Source: an uncultured Lachnospiraceae bacterium (GTDB lineage Bacteria > Bacillota > Clostridia > Lachnospirales > Lachnospiraceae). From it: 64,000 bases of DNA. Numbering within the stretch: the stretch's first letter is position 1; every line of letters begins with the position of its first letter. This document shows, one piece after another, positions 15,947-23,592 of the stretch. The notes beneath the pieces are model-generated. The model saw nothing but the letters and a program-made list of their open reading frames with translations. It made no database searches and was not told where the DNA came from. The stretch is taken from the NCBI GenBank assembly GCA_910586645.1, contig CAJUIS010000002.1, positions 1-64,000 on the forward strand, read 5' to 3'. The position numbers and the translations under genes are program-made.

Positions 15947-16934
15947 ATGGACAAATTCTGTCAATTGCCTTCAGTTCATCCTCTGTAAAGTCTGTATGTC
16001 TCACCATTTTTACATTCTCCGCAATCTGAGACGGCTTTGACGCTCCAATCAGTACGGACGTAATTTCTTTATCCCGCAAAACCCAGGACAACGCCATCTG
16101 CGCCAAAGACTGTCCCCGGCCCGCCGCAATTTCATTTAATGCGCGAATCTGTTCCAGCTTTTCTTCCGTTACTGCGCTTTCCTTTAAAAAACGCCCGTCC
16201 TTTCTAATCCTGCTGTCTTCTGGTATTCCATGCAGGTATTTATCCGTCAAAAGCCCCTGTGCCAGAGGACAAAAGGCAATGATTCCGCAGCCGGTTTTCG
16301 CCGCAAAGCTTTTCACTCCGTTTTTCTCAATTGTCCGTTCAAACAAAGAATATCTGTCCTGATGAATGATAAACGGCGTTTTCAGCTCTTTTAAAATCTC
16401 TGCCGCCGCCTTCGTCTGTTCTTTATCATATTTTGATATTCCGACATACAGCGCCTTTCCGCTCCGTACAATCTGATCCAGAGCCTGCATCGTCTCATAC
16501 AGAGGAGTGTCGGGATCCGGCCGGTGATGATAAAAAATATCCACATATTCAAGCCCCATCCTTTTCAGGCTCTGATCCAGGCTTGCCACCAGATATTTTT
16601 TCGACCCCCAGTCGCCATAAGGCCCAGGCCACATTTCGTGTCCCGCTTTTGTGGAAATCACCATTTCATCCCTGTAAGCGCGCATCCCCCAGTTCAGAAT
16701 CCTCCCAAAGTTCTCTTCCGCAGCGCCGTTTACCGGCCCATAATTATTCGCGAGATCGAAATGTGTAATTCCCGCGTCAAACGCAGTCACACACATATCC
16801 TTCATATTCTCAAAGTCCGAATCCGTTCCAAAATTATGCCACAGCCCCAGTGACACTGCCGGCAGTTTCAGTCCGCTTCTCCCGCACCGGTGATACCGCA
16901 TCGTTTCATACCTGCTCTCTTTCGCCTGATACAT
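15945..16934 (-). CDS. Aldo/keto reductase of the YghZ (L-glyceraldehyde 3-phosphate reductase) type
   Basis: A 329-residue NADPH-dependent TIM-barrel oxidoreductase. The start MYQAKESRYETMRYHRCGRS and the block GLKLPAVSLGLWHNFG are characteristic of the YghZ/Gpr subgroup. The catalytic region is visible as DLANNYGPVNG (Asp, Tyr), STKAG (Lys) and FYHHRPDPD (His), and the NADP-binding end as VLIGASKPSQIAENV. These enzymes reduce aldehydes such as L-glyceraldehyde 3-phosphate and methylglyoxal. Its start follows GAAAGAGG. It appears to be transcribed alone. Confidence 0.92.
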   Translation of the reverse strand: MYQAKESRYETMRYHRCGRSGLKLPAVSLGLWHNFGTDSDFENMKDMCVTAFDAGITHFDLANNYGPVNGAAEENFGRILNWGMRAYRDEMVISTKAGHEMWPGPYGDWGSKKYLVASLDQSLKRMGLEYVDIFYHHRPDPDTPLYETMQALDQIVRSGKALYVGISKYDKEQTKAAAEILKELKTPFIIHQDRYSLFERTIEKNGVKSFAAKTGCGIIAFCPLAQGLLTDKYLHGIPEDSRIRKDGRFLKESAVTEEKLEQIRALNEIAAGRGQSLAQMALSWVLRDKEITSVLIGASKPSQIAENVKMVRHTDFTEDELKAIDRICP

Positions 16935-17029
16935 AACATACCTCTTTCCGCTTTTTAAGCTTCATATTCTTTTTAGATTCTTAAAAAAATCTTTCCAATT
17001 TATTCAAATTAAAAACACAAATAACCGCT

Positions 17030-17177
17030 ATACTGTATTTAACAAATAACAAGGAGTTGTAAAGTCTTGCGAGGCTCGGTCGGCTCCGACTAAAAGCAAT
17101 CCCGAAAGGGTTTTCATAAATCACACACTTTTTCTCCTTTCCCTGTATCAGAAAATTTTCTGCTACAGGGGTTTTTT
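17030..17177 (+). other. Possible small plus-strand transcript between aldo-keto reductase and recQ
   Basis: A TATACT hexamer (17030-17035) without a good -35 is followed by a region rich in short complementary words (TCGG/CCGA near 17080, CCCGAAAGGG at 17101-17110) and then by a strong plus-strand terminator at 17141-17177. No ORF is present. This could be a small RNA, but the promoter evidence is weak. Confidence 0.25.
17141..17177 (+). terminator. Hairpin with T-run overlapping the recQ stop codon
   Basis: CCCTGTA (17141-17147) pairs with TACAGGG (17164-17170), with an inner CAGAAAATTTTCTG palindrome, followed by GTTTTTT on the plus strand. On the minus strand (the recQ direction) no T-run follows, so its polarity fits a plus-strand transcript better than recQ. 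Confidence 0.6.
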
Positions 17178-19004
17178 ATATTCCGCAATCGCCGTCAAAA
17201 ACCGCTCTCCATATTTTCTGCATTTATTCTCCCCAACTCCGCTGACTTTTAAAAATTCCTTCCTGGAGCCTGGCTTTTTCGCCGACATATCTTTTAACGA
17301 CTTGTCACTGAACACAATATACGGCGGCACGCCTTCCGTTTTTGCAATCTCCATACGCACCTTTCGAAGCTTCTCAAACAGCGCATAATCCGTATCCAGA
17401 AAATCCTCCTGCACCGTCTTTTGCTCTCCTGCGCGCCCGGCAGACGTTTTTTTCTTCTTCTGTTCTTTTGCGGCTTTCATCCTGACCGAAACATTCTTAA
17501 AAATTTCCTGCGACTGATCCGTGAGTTTTACGACCGGGTACTTATCGTCCGTCACCAGAATATACCCATGATGGCACAAAAACTGCATCACCTGGCGAAT
17601 CCGGTAAATGGGAACCTCTTTTAACCTCCCAAAGCAAATATTCTGCGCCATCCTGTTTTCCCTCAGTTTCGCCGCCTGGCTTCCCCGAAGAGTATCTGTA
17701 ATAACCGTCATGCCAAATCTCTGTCCGGAGCTTTTTACACACTCTATAATCGCCCGCGCCGTCTCCGTCACGTCAATCTCCTCAAACTCAGTCAGACAGT
17801 TCGAGCATTTCCCACAGTAATTTGTCGTATATTCCCCAAAATAACGCAGAATAAAATCCCTGAGGCATTCATTCGTCGTACAGTAAAACGCCATCTGCTT
17901 TAAACGCTCTTTGTCGCGTTCCTTTACCAGGCTTCTCTCTTCTTCCCCCAGCTCCTCATTCCCGGTTTCCTGCTCAATCAAAAACTGATTTAAAACCACA
18001 TCCTGGGGCGCATACAAAAGAATGCATCTGGCTTCCTCCCCGTCGCGTCCGGCCCTTCCCGCTTCCTGATAATAACTTTCAATATTTTTTGGCATATTAT
18101 AATGTATTACAAAACGCACATTGGATTTATCAATCCCCATCCCAAATGCATTTGTCGCAACCATAACAGCCGCCGTATCATAAAGAAAATCATCCTGATT
18201 TTTCCGCCGCTCCGCGTCCGGCAGGCCCGCATGGTATCTTGTAGCGGCAATTCCCCTGTTTCTCAGCTTTTCACAGACTTCCTCCACCGTCTTTCTTGTC
18301 AGACAGTAAATAATTCCGCTTTCCGAAGGGTTTTCCGTCAGATAATCCATAACCTCCCCAAACTTATCTTTTCCCGCGCTCACTTTATAAAACAGGTTTT
18401 TTCTGTCAAATCCCGTTGTAACTGTGACCGGATCGTTTAAATCCAACGCCGCCAGAATGTCTTCCCTCACTTCCCTTGTCGCCGTCGCCGTAAATGCTCC
18501 GACGGCAGGACGATGCGGCAGCCTCCTGATAAATTCAGCAATTTTCAAATAACTGGGACGAAAATCCTGTCCCCACTGAGAAACGCAGTGCGCCTCGTCT
18601 ATCGCCACAATGGAAATATCCGCCCCAACCGCAAAATCGATAAATTCTTCCAGCAAAAGACGCTCCGGCGCAACGTAAATCATCTTATATCTGCCTTCTT
18701 TTGCGAGCAAAAGAGCCTTTCTGTACTGTGAAGCAGTCAGTGAACTGTTAAAAAAAGCGGCGTGTACGCCTGCCTGGTTCAGCGTCCCCACCTGGTCTTT
18801 CATCAGGGAAATCAAAGGTGAGACAACAATGGCAATTCCCTCTTTTAAAAGTGCAGGAACCTGATAACAGAGTGATTTTCCGGCTCCTGTCGGCATAATT
18901 CCAAAGACGTCTCTGCCCATAGCCAACGCATCCACCATTATCTCCTGTCCCTCCCGGAAACTGTCATATCCAAAGTACTTTTTTAAAATCTGGTATTTAT
19001 CCAA
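17163..19004 (-). CDS. recQ: ATP-dependent DNA helicase RecQ
   Basis: A 613-residue 3'-5' helicase of the RecQ family for recombination and fork repair. Motifs: FGYDSFREGQ (motif 0), MPTGAGKSLCYQVPAL (Walker A), AIDEAHCVSQWGQDFRPSY (DEAH), FTATAT, the motif VI region YYQEAGRAGRDGE, and the RecQ-C-terminal zinc site (CTTNECLRDFIL, then YCGKCSNC). Residues about 515 to the end contain an HRDC domain. The start is taken as TTG at 19004 (MDKYQILKKYFG) because GGAGG lies 5 bases upstream; the frame can also be read from TTG at 19016, but that would place the GGAGG within its own codons. Confidence 0.94.
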   Translation of the reverse strand: MDKYQILKKYFGYDSFREGQEIMVDALAMGRDVFGIMPTGAGKSLCYQVPALLKEGIAIVVSPLISLMKDQVGTLNQAGVHAAFFNSSLTASQYRKALLLAKEGRYKMIYVAPERLLLEEFIDFAVGADISIVAIDEAHCVSQWGQDFRPSYLKIAEFIRRLPHRPAVGAFTATATREVREDILAALDLNDPVTVTTGFDRKNLFYKVSAGKDKFGEVMDYLTENPSESGIIYCLTRKTVEEVCEKLRNRGIAATRYHAGLPDAERRKNQDDFLYDTAAVMVATNAFGMGIDKSNVRFVIHYNMPKNIESYYQEAGRAGRDGEEARCILLYAPQDVVLNQFLIEQETGNEELGEEERSLVKERDKERLKQMAFYCTTNECLRDFILRYFGEYTTNYCGKCSNCLTEFEEIDVTETARAIIECVKSSGQRFGMTVITDTLRGSQAAKLRENRMAQNICFGRLKEVPIYRIRQVMQFLCHHGYILVTDDKYPVVKLTDQSQEIFKNVSVRMKAAKEQKKKKTSAGRAGEQKTVQEDFLDTDYALFEKLRKVRMEIAKTEGVPPYIVFSDKSLKDMSAKKPGSRKEFLKVSGVGENKCRKYGERFLTAIAEYKKPL

Positions 19005-19022
19005 AGTAACCTCCAAATTGAT

Positions 19023-19053
19023 GCATATTCTATAAAAAAATAACCCATACTGT
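19023..19053 (+). promoter_or_regulatory. Possible mother-cell (sigma-E-like) promoter of the CotF-like gene
   Basis: GCATATT (19023-19029) fits the sigma-E -35 pattern and CATACTGT (19046-19053) fits 6 of 8 positions of its -10; the spacer (16) is slightly long. It is about 35 bases upstream of a coat protein gene, so the context agrees. Confidence 0.4.
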
Positions 19054-19087
19054 TTTTGAACAAAAAAAATGAAAGAAGGAGATCCTT

Positions 19088-19555
19088 ATGATTCTGACGG
19101 AAAAAGAAAACACTATTTTAAAAGACCTGCAGACGCAGGAAAAAGTCTGCATGGAGCACTATAACCTCTGCGCCAGCTCCGCAAAAGACGGCTGTCTGAA
19201 AGATTTATTCACCCAGATTGCCAAAGATGAACAGGAGCATTATCAGTTTTTGGGACAGTTGATGAACGGAGAAATGCCTTCTTACAAATCCACAAACTCC
19301 GTTGCTTCCAAAGCCGCTTCCTACCAGCCAAAAGCCGCTTATTCCGGAGGTTCCAGCCAGACGGACAAACAGCATGACGCCCTGCTGTGCTCCGACAGCA
19401 TCGGAAACGAAAAGATGGTATCCGCAGACTACAACACGAATCTTTTCCATTTTGGCAACGGGGAAGTCCGCAGGCTTTTAAACCATATCCAGACAGAAGA
19501 ACAGGAACACGCAGAAATGATTTACAAATACAAAAAGGCAAACGCCATGGCATAA
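19088..19555 (+). CDS. CotF-family spore coat protein
   Basis: A 155-residue ferritin-like protein of the Coat_F family. Two helical blocks with the repeated D/E-EQEH signature are visible: KDEQEHYQFLGQLM near residue 48 and QTEEQEHAEMIYKYKK near 138, separated by a Ser/Ala/Gly-rich stretch. It begins behind GAAGGAG. CotF-like proteins are found in the coat of many spore formers; the precise location in this species is inferred. A probable sporulation promoter precedes it and a strong terminator follows. Confidence 0.88.
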   Translation: MILTEKENTILKDLQTQEKVCMEHYNLCASSAKDGCLKDLFTQIAKDEQEHYQFLGQLMNGEMPSYKSTNSVASKAASYQPKAAYSGGSSQTDKQHDALLCSDSIGNEKMVSADYNTNLFHFGNGEVRRLLNHIQTEEQEHAEMIYKYKKANAMA

Positions 19556-19563
19556 CGCCAGCT

Positions 19564-19603
19564 ATGCCAGATGAAGCCAAACGGCCTCATCTGGCTCTTT
19601 TTA
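19564..19603. terminator. Bidirectional terminator between the coat gene and the charged-protein gene
   Basis: A long stem built from CCAGATGA and GCC/GGC pairs (about 19571-19594), followed by TTTTT on the plus strand and, on the minus strand, preceded by AAAAAG. It separates two convergent genes. Confidence 0.82.
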
Positions 19604-19604
19604 A

Positions 19605-20453
19605 TTATACGGTCAGATTGATCGTCACTGCAGGCGCCTCTCCTCCGCCCTGAGCGATGGCGCCGGAAAGCGCTGCGGCAGAAGGCATTCCCGCAGCGTC
19701 CATAGCAATGCATTCCATTTCCACTTCAAGTTCAACCTGCTGCTGGATCTGCTGCTCTATCATCTGTAAGTCCGCCATCTGGGCCGCTTCCATACTCAAA
19801 TCCAGGGTCGCCGCCGTATACCCGTCAGTGCTTTCGTTCTGATTGTTTTTCAACTGATCCTCCAGATATTTGATGTCCGCCTCATTGATCTTTCCCCGCT
19901 CCTCATTCCGGTGCATACGACGTTTTTGGAGCAGAATCTGCCGCTTCGTCTTTTCTTTCAAAACCCGCTGGCTCTCTTCAATCGCCATCTTTACTCTTGC
20001 GTCCTGTTCTCTCTTTTTCACACGGCGCCTTACTTCGTTTTTCTTTTTCTGTTCCCCGTTTCTTTCATCCCGTTCATTTCTGCCTTTGAGAAGCTCCTCT
20101 TCTTTCAGATTCCGGACTTTTAATCTGGAACACTCCACCATCCTTCTGGCATGGGCGATTGCAGTCTGAACCTCGTTCCTGTTGTACTGTCCGGACGCAT
20201 AGGCTTTATAAAGCACGCTCAGCTTGCCCTTCGCCCGAATCAGAACAACAGACGCGTTGCCCGATTTCTTTGCACGTACCAACTGTCCGGAAATCTCCCT
20301 TGGATTATAATTTAACTTTTTCCTGGGCTTTTTATTTCTGTTCTCTCTTGCCGCCCGCATCCTGTCTGCCGCGCTGCCTGCCGTCACGCCCAAAGCCCCT
20401 CCTGCATTTCCGGCAGAAAACCCTGTATTTCCGCCATTTACCGTAACTCCCAT
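19605..20453 (-). CDS. Unrecognised highly charged, coiled-coil protein
   Basis: A 282-residue cytoplasmic-looking protein that I do not recognise. The first 25 residues are glycine- and alanine-rich; residues about 30-60 are strongly basic (ENRNKKPRKKLNYNPREI); residues about 110-205 are a Lys/Arg/Glu-rich coiled coil; the end is acidic and alanine-rich. ATG at 20453 is preferred because GGGAGGG lies 8 bases upstream; the ATG at 20489 has none. A consensus sigma-28 -10 element (CCGATAT) lies 65 bases upstream, and the divergent neighbour is a chemoreceptor, so a motility- or chemotaxis-related role is possible (inference). Confidence 0.75.
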   Translation of the reverse strand: MGVTVNGGNTGFSAGNAGGALGVTAGSAADRMRAARENRNKKPRKKLNYNPREISGQLVRAKKSGNASVVLIRAKGKLSVLYKAYASGQYNRNEVQTAIAHARRMVECSRLKVRNLKEEELLKGRNERDERNGEQKKKNEVRRRVKKREQDARVKMAIEESQRVLKEKTKRQILLQKRRMHRNEERGKINEADIKYLEDQLKNNQNESTDGYTAATLDLSMEAAQMADLQMIEQQIQQQVELEVEMECIAMDAAGMPSAAALSGAIAQGGGEAPAVTINLTV

Positions 20454-20517
20454 ACCTCGTTCCCTCCCTGAAACTCCGCTTGAATCCATTCAAAAACCAA
20501 ATATTACATTATTATAT

Positions 20518-20524
20518 ATATCGG
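20518..20524 (-). promoter_or_regulatory. Possible sigma-28 -10 element upstream of the charged-protein gene
   Basis: Exact CCGATAT on the minus strand (20524-20518). The expected TAAA about 15 bases upstream is absent; TAAG occurs only at 22. Therefore a weak call. Confidence 0.3.
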
Positions 20525-20611
20525 CAGAAAACGCCAAAATGATAATCTTAAATTCAGAAAACAGAAGAAATATTTCAAATATTGATTTCCATGAAATATC
20601 CCCGAAAACAG

Positions 20612-20640
20612 TTGCAAAAATATGAAAAATTTATTATGAT
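20612..20640 (+). promoter_or_regulatory. Sigma-A promoter of the CZB chemoreceptor gene
   Basis: TTGCAA (20612-20617) and TATGAT (20635-20640), spacer 17, about 80 bases upstream of the start at 20723. Confidence 0.6.
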
Positions 20641-20722
20641 ACTGAATATACATAACATAACATTTGATGAATATGGGAACAACTGAAAGCCAAAACAGAA
20701 AACCAGAGAAAAGGAGTATCAA

Positions 20723-22075
20723 ATGCAAATCGGAAAGAAAAACTCAGATCTTGTAAAATCGGTTTCCGAGTTAAAAAATGCCGACTATTCCAGGGAACCG
20801 GAACTTAACCAAATGTATCAGCGTCTGGTTCATGCGAGAAAACAGTTTGTAGATGTTTTTGAAAAAAATATCAAAGCCGTTATGCAGATCAGTTCCCTTG
20901 ATCTGATGATGCAGCATGAAACAGATAAAATCGTTGATATTTCCAACAGCGTGGAAAGAGCGACGGAAGCTATATTTGGAACTTCTTCAGCAGGCGCTTC
21001 AGGCAGCCAGCACGAAGAACTGGCCAATACCATTGTCTCTGTTTCTTCTGATATCAAAGAGGTTTACCGGAAGATCGAAGAATGCCAGAACAACCTGACA
21101 GATATCAAAGAGCTTTCCACCAGGACAATTTCCGTATCTCTTGAAATGCAGAAAGACATGGATAACCTGTTTGACGTGATCAACCGTATGAATGAAGTCA
21201 TAACCGGAATCGACGCCATATCTTTACAGACGAACCTTCTGTCATTGAACGCTTCCATCGAAGCTGCAAGAGCCGGACGGGCAGGGAGAGGCTTCGCCGT
21301 CGTAGCGGACGAAATCCGGGCCCTGGCGGAAAAAACCCAGCAGCTTAACGGCAACATGGGAGATTTCGTGGATGAAATAAAAAATGCATCGCAAAAAAGC
21401 GTTGGCAGCGCCAACGAAACAATCAGCGCTTTAGGTTCCATGACAGAAAAGATCAGCAACGTATGGGGATTAAATGATCAAAACCAGCAATATGTTTCAC
21501 AGCTCAATGAGTCCATGGGTTCCATAGCGGCTGTCAGCGAAGAAATCAACAATTCCATGGCGAGTATGGAAGAACAGTTAAAAAACAGCACGAATTTCAT
21601 GCGCAATGTCAGCCATGAGTTAAAAAAAGCGACTGAACCTGTCGTGGATATTGAAAAAACGCTTGACGACTCCGCAAAGCAGATGGGGGCTATGTCCTGC
21701 GACGCGTTTTTCCATTTGGAAAATACAGATTTTGCCAAACATTTGCGCAATGCCGTGACTGCTCATAAGACATGGCTCAAAAACCTGGAAAATATGGCCA
21801 GAAAACGGAGCATTATGCCTCTGCAGCTCGACTCTTCCAAATGCGGATTCGGACATTTTTACCACGCCATGACACCGGATATTGCTGAAGTCCGTCCAAT
21901 CTGGGACGCGCTTGGCGCCAAGCATGAACGCTTCCACAAATATGGTGAAAAAGTCCTTGACGCTTTACATACAGGGGATTACGCAGCAGCGGAAAAATTA
22001 TACGAAGAAGCCCGGGATTATTCCAGAGAATTAATCTCCGATTTGGAGCAAATGATAAGGATTGCAGAAAGTTAA
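20723..22075 (+). CDS. Soluble methyl-accepting chemotaxis protein with C-terminal CZB zinc-binding domain
   Basis: A 450-residue chemoreceptor with no transmembrane segment. The signalling hairpin with its conserved tip ([20 protein letters not shown] at about 173-192, then [13 protein letters not shown]) docks CheA and CheW. Residues about 325-445 are a CZB domain: zinc ligands are predicted to be His348 (AHKTWL), Cys374 ([10 protein letters not shown]), His401 and His405 ([10 protein letters not shown]). CZB domains in other bacteria sense zinc or hypochlorous acid through the Cys ligand. No CheA, CheW or flagellar genes occur here. The start follows AAAGGAG, and a terminator begins inside the last codons. 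Confidence 0.92.
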   Translation: MQIGKKNSDLVKSVSELKNADYSREPELNQMYQRLVHARKQFVDVFEKNIKAVMQISSLDLMMQHETDKIVDISNSVERATEAIFGTSSAGASGSQHEELANTIVSVSSDIKEVYRKIEECQNNLTDIKELSTRTISVSLEMQKDMDNLFDVINRMNEVITGIDAISLQTNLLSLNASIEAARAGRAGRGFAVVADEIRALAEKTQQLNGNMGDFVDEIKNASQKSVGSANETISALGSMTEKISNVWGLNDQNQQYVSQLNESMGSIAAVSEEINNSMASMEEQLKNSTNFMRNVSHELKKATEPVVDIEKTLDDSAKQMGAMSCDAFFHLENTDFAKHLRNAVTAHKTWLKNLENMARKRSIMPLQLDSSKCGFGHFYHAMTPDIAEVRPIWDALGAKHERFHKYGEKVLDALHTGDYAAAEKLYEEARDYSRELISDLEQMIRIAES

Positions 22076-22093
22076 TTTCTGCAATCCTTTTTT
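22057..22093 (+). terminator. Terminator of the CZB chemoreceptor gene
   Basis: Perfect 14-base arms 22057-22070 and 22076-22089 with a GTTAA loop, followed by TTTTTT. The left arm lies within the last codons of the gene. Confidence 0.9.
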
Positions 22094-22102
22094 CTGCACA
22101 TC

Positions 22103-22897
22103 CTATTTTGATTTCGATGTCCTTCTCCTGAAATACGCCAGCAGCACGACCGTTACAAGTACGGTCACACATACAATCACAGCCGCAAAAATCACTGTAT
22201 GCCGATTGGGAACCGGAACAATCCGTTCCGCTCCAAAATCCTTTTCCCCTGTCGGATTTTCATGCTTCGGCGCGCCGTTTGGATAAAGCTCCGAAACATT
22301 CTTCAGCGGTTCGTCAATGCATACCCAGACATTCTCATAGCCGTAATAATATCCCAGATTTCCCCACTGCCTTCCCTCTTCATCCCTGTATACTTTCTCG
22401 TATTCCGGCAAAGCCGTTTCACCGGAAGTGTCAAACGCCCAGACATTTTCAGAACCAGGGTATTCCCAGATATAAATTTCCCTGTCCTTATACTGTTCAT
22501 CCAGGACGCCTTTTTGAGCTGTAATTTCAGTCTCGTATTCCTCCTGAAATGAAATACTGTCATAGACGGGCGTCAGGTAATCCATCGGAACCCAACCGCT
22601 TTTTTCATCCTCAACAGTTCCCCAGGATATGCCGTTCTTATCGCGATACACCCAGTAAATACATATTTTCTCTCCGTTCTCAAACTTCATCATTACTTTA
22701 GGCGATTCGGGAGTTTTGTAAACAATGACTTCCCCGTTCGGCCCGTCCGCCGTATAAACACGGCTTATATATTCACATTCCTCCGAATGCTTCTCAAAAA
22801 AAGGATCCTCCGGCTCCCATATCACATCCGCCTTCACAACGCTGGCAATGCAAAATATACAAAGGCAGGCCAGCCATGCGCCAAAAAATCGTTTCAT
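22103..22897 (-). CDS. Unrecognised secreted, membrane-anchored protein with SH3-like repeats
   Basis: A 264-residue protein with a signal peptide (residues 1-23, cleavage probably after VKA), an extracellular part and a C-terminal transmembrane helix (about 234-254) with a basic tail (YFRRRTSKSK). Two similar aromatic-rich segments, ICIYWVYRDKNGISWGTVED and KVYRDEEGRQWGNLGYYYG, resemble bacterial SH3-like (SH3_3) units. It begins behind GGAGG. The gene upstream is a small membrane protein 15 bases away, so the two form a unit. Function unknown. Confidence 0.78.
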   Translation of the reverse strand: MKRFFGAWLACLCIFCIASVVKADVIWEPEDPFFEKHSEECEYISRVYTADGPNGEVIVYKTPESPKVMMKFENGEKICIYWVYRDKNGISWGTVEDEKSGWVPMDYLTPVYDSISFQEEYETEITAQKGVLDEQYKDREIYIWEYPGSENVWAFDTSGETALPEYEKVYRDEEGRQWGNLGYYYGYENVWVCIDEPLKNVSELYPNGAPKHENPTGEKDFGAERIVPVPNRHTVIFAAVIVCVTVLVTVVLLAYFRRRTSKSK

Positions 22898-22912
22898 CTT
22901 ATACCTCCTTTT

Positions 22913-23248
22913 TCAGGAAAAGACAATTCCAAAAAACCATGCGGCAAAATTTGCACAAACCGAAAGAAGCGCCGGATGGCGAACAGAAAAACCGTTGTAA
23001 ATATAAGCTTCCGCCGCCACTGCCGCAGCCTCCGCAGCGCACTGCACCGCAAATGCAGGCACATCCGGCAGATAAAAGGAAAAGAGCAGACAGCACAGTA
23101 CGGCGGGCGGATTGGTCAGCGCGTTCACAAGCAGGACAAGGCAGAGTTCTCTTCTGGAACGCAGCCCAAACAAAAGCGCAACAGCCAATTCGATTCCCAT
23201 TGTAAACGCCAGGGAAAACCCAAACATTGCAGCCAGATATTCCGTCAT
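22913..23248 (-). CDS. Unrecognised small integral membrane protein
   Basis: A 111-residue protein with about three or four hydrophobic helices (MTEYLAAMFGFSLAF..., LVLLVNALTNPPAVLCCLLF, then an alanine-rich helix and a C-terminal helix). ATG at 23248 is chosen since GGGAAGGG lies upstream; an ATG at 23287 would add 13 residues but has no site. The NALTNPP element resembles a motif in small membrane proteins of other Lachnospiraceae, but I can assign no function. It is first in a pair with the secreted SH3-like protein. Confidence 0.65.
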   Translation of the reverse strand: MTEYLAAMFGFSLAFTMGIELAVALLFGLRSRRELCLVLLVNALTNPPAVLCCLLFSFYLPDVPAFAVQCAAEAAAVAAEAYIYNGFSVRHPALLSVCANFAAWFFGIVFS

Positions 23249-23301
23249 ATAAAACAGCCCTTCCCTGCCCGTCAATCCGAAAAACATCTTTTTGTAAATA
23301 A

Positions 23302-23335
23302 CAAGAAAACTCCGAAAATCAAATTTTCGGAGTTC
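23302..23335 (-). terminator. Terminator of the tRNA pair
   Basis: Arms 23308-23319 and 23323-23334 (AACTCCGAAAAT paired with its complement) followed on the minus strand by TTCTTG. It lies six bases past the tRNA-Met 3' end. Confidence 0.75.
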
Positions 23336-23340
23336 TGAAA

Positions 23341-23414
23341 TAGCGGAAGGGAGATTTGAACTCTCGACACCACGGGTATGAACCGTGTGCTCTAGCCAAC
23401 TGAGCTATTCCGCC
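23341..23414 (-). tRNA. tRNA-Met (CAT), elongator
   Basis: A 74-base cloverleaf: acceptor GGCGGAA pairs with TTCCGCT (one G-U), D-loop AGCTCAGTTGGCTAGAGC, anticodon loop TTCATAC and T-arm GAGAGTTCAAATCTC. The first base pair and the D-loop fit elongator rather than initiator Met; a CAT tRNA modified to read Ile is a formal alternative. CCA is not encoded. Confidence 0.93.
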
Positions 23415-23423
23415 ATAAATATA

Positions 23424-23496
23424 TGGGACCTATAGGGCTCGAACCTATGACCCTCTGCTTGTAAGGCAGATGCTCTCCCAGCTGAGCTAAGATCCC
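23424..23496 (-). tRNA. tRNA-Val (TAC)
   Basis: A 73-base cloverleaf: GGGATCT pairs with AGGTCCC (one T-G), anticodon stem TCTGC/GCAGA with loop CTTACAA (anticodon TAC), and T-arm ATAGGTTCGAGCCCTAT. It precedes tRNA-Met by nine bases and the two share a promoter. CCA is not encoded. Confidence 0.95.
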
Positions 23497-23529
23497 ATAT
23501 CAGGCAGGTCTTACCTGACCTGCTCTAAT

Positions 23530-23559
23530 ATTATACAACTATCCGACAGAAAAAGTCAA
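23530..23559 (-). promoter_or_regulatory. Sigma-A promoter of the tRNA operon
   Basis: Minus-strand TTGACT (23559-23554) and consensus TATAAT (23535-23530), spacer 18. A small hairpin (GCAGGTC/GACCTGC, about 23503-23522) lies between it and tRNA-Val and may be a processing leader. Confidence 0.72.
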
Positions 23560-23592
23560 GCTATTTTTTCATTTTCTGTAACATTTTTTATC

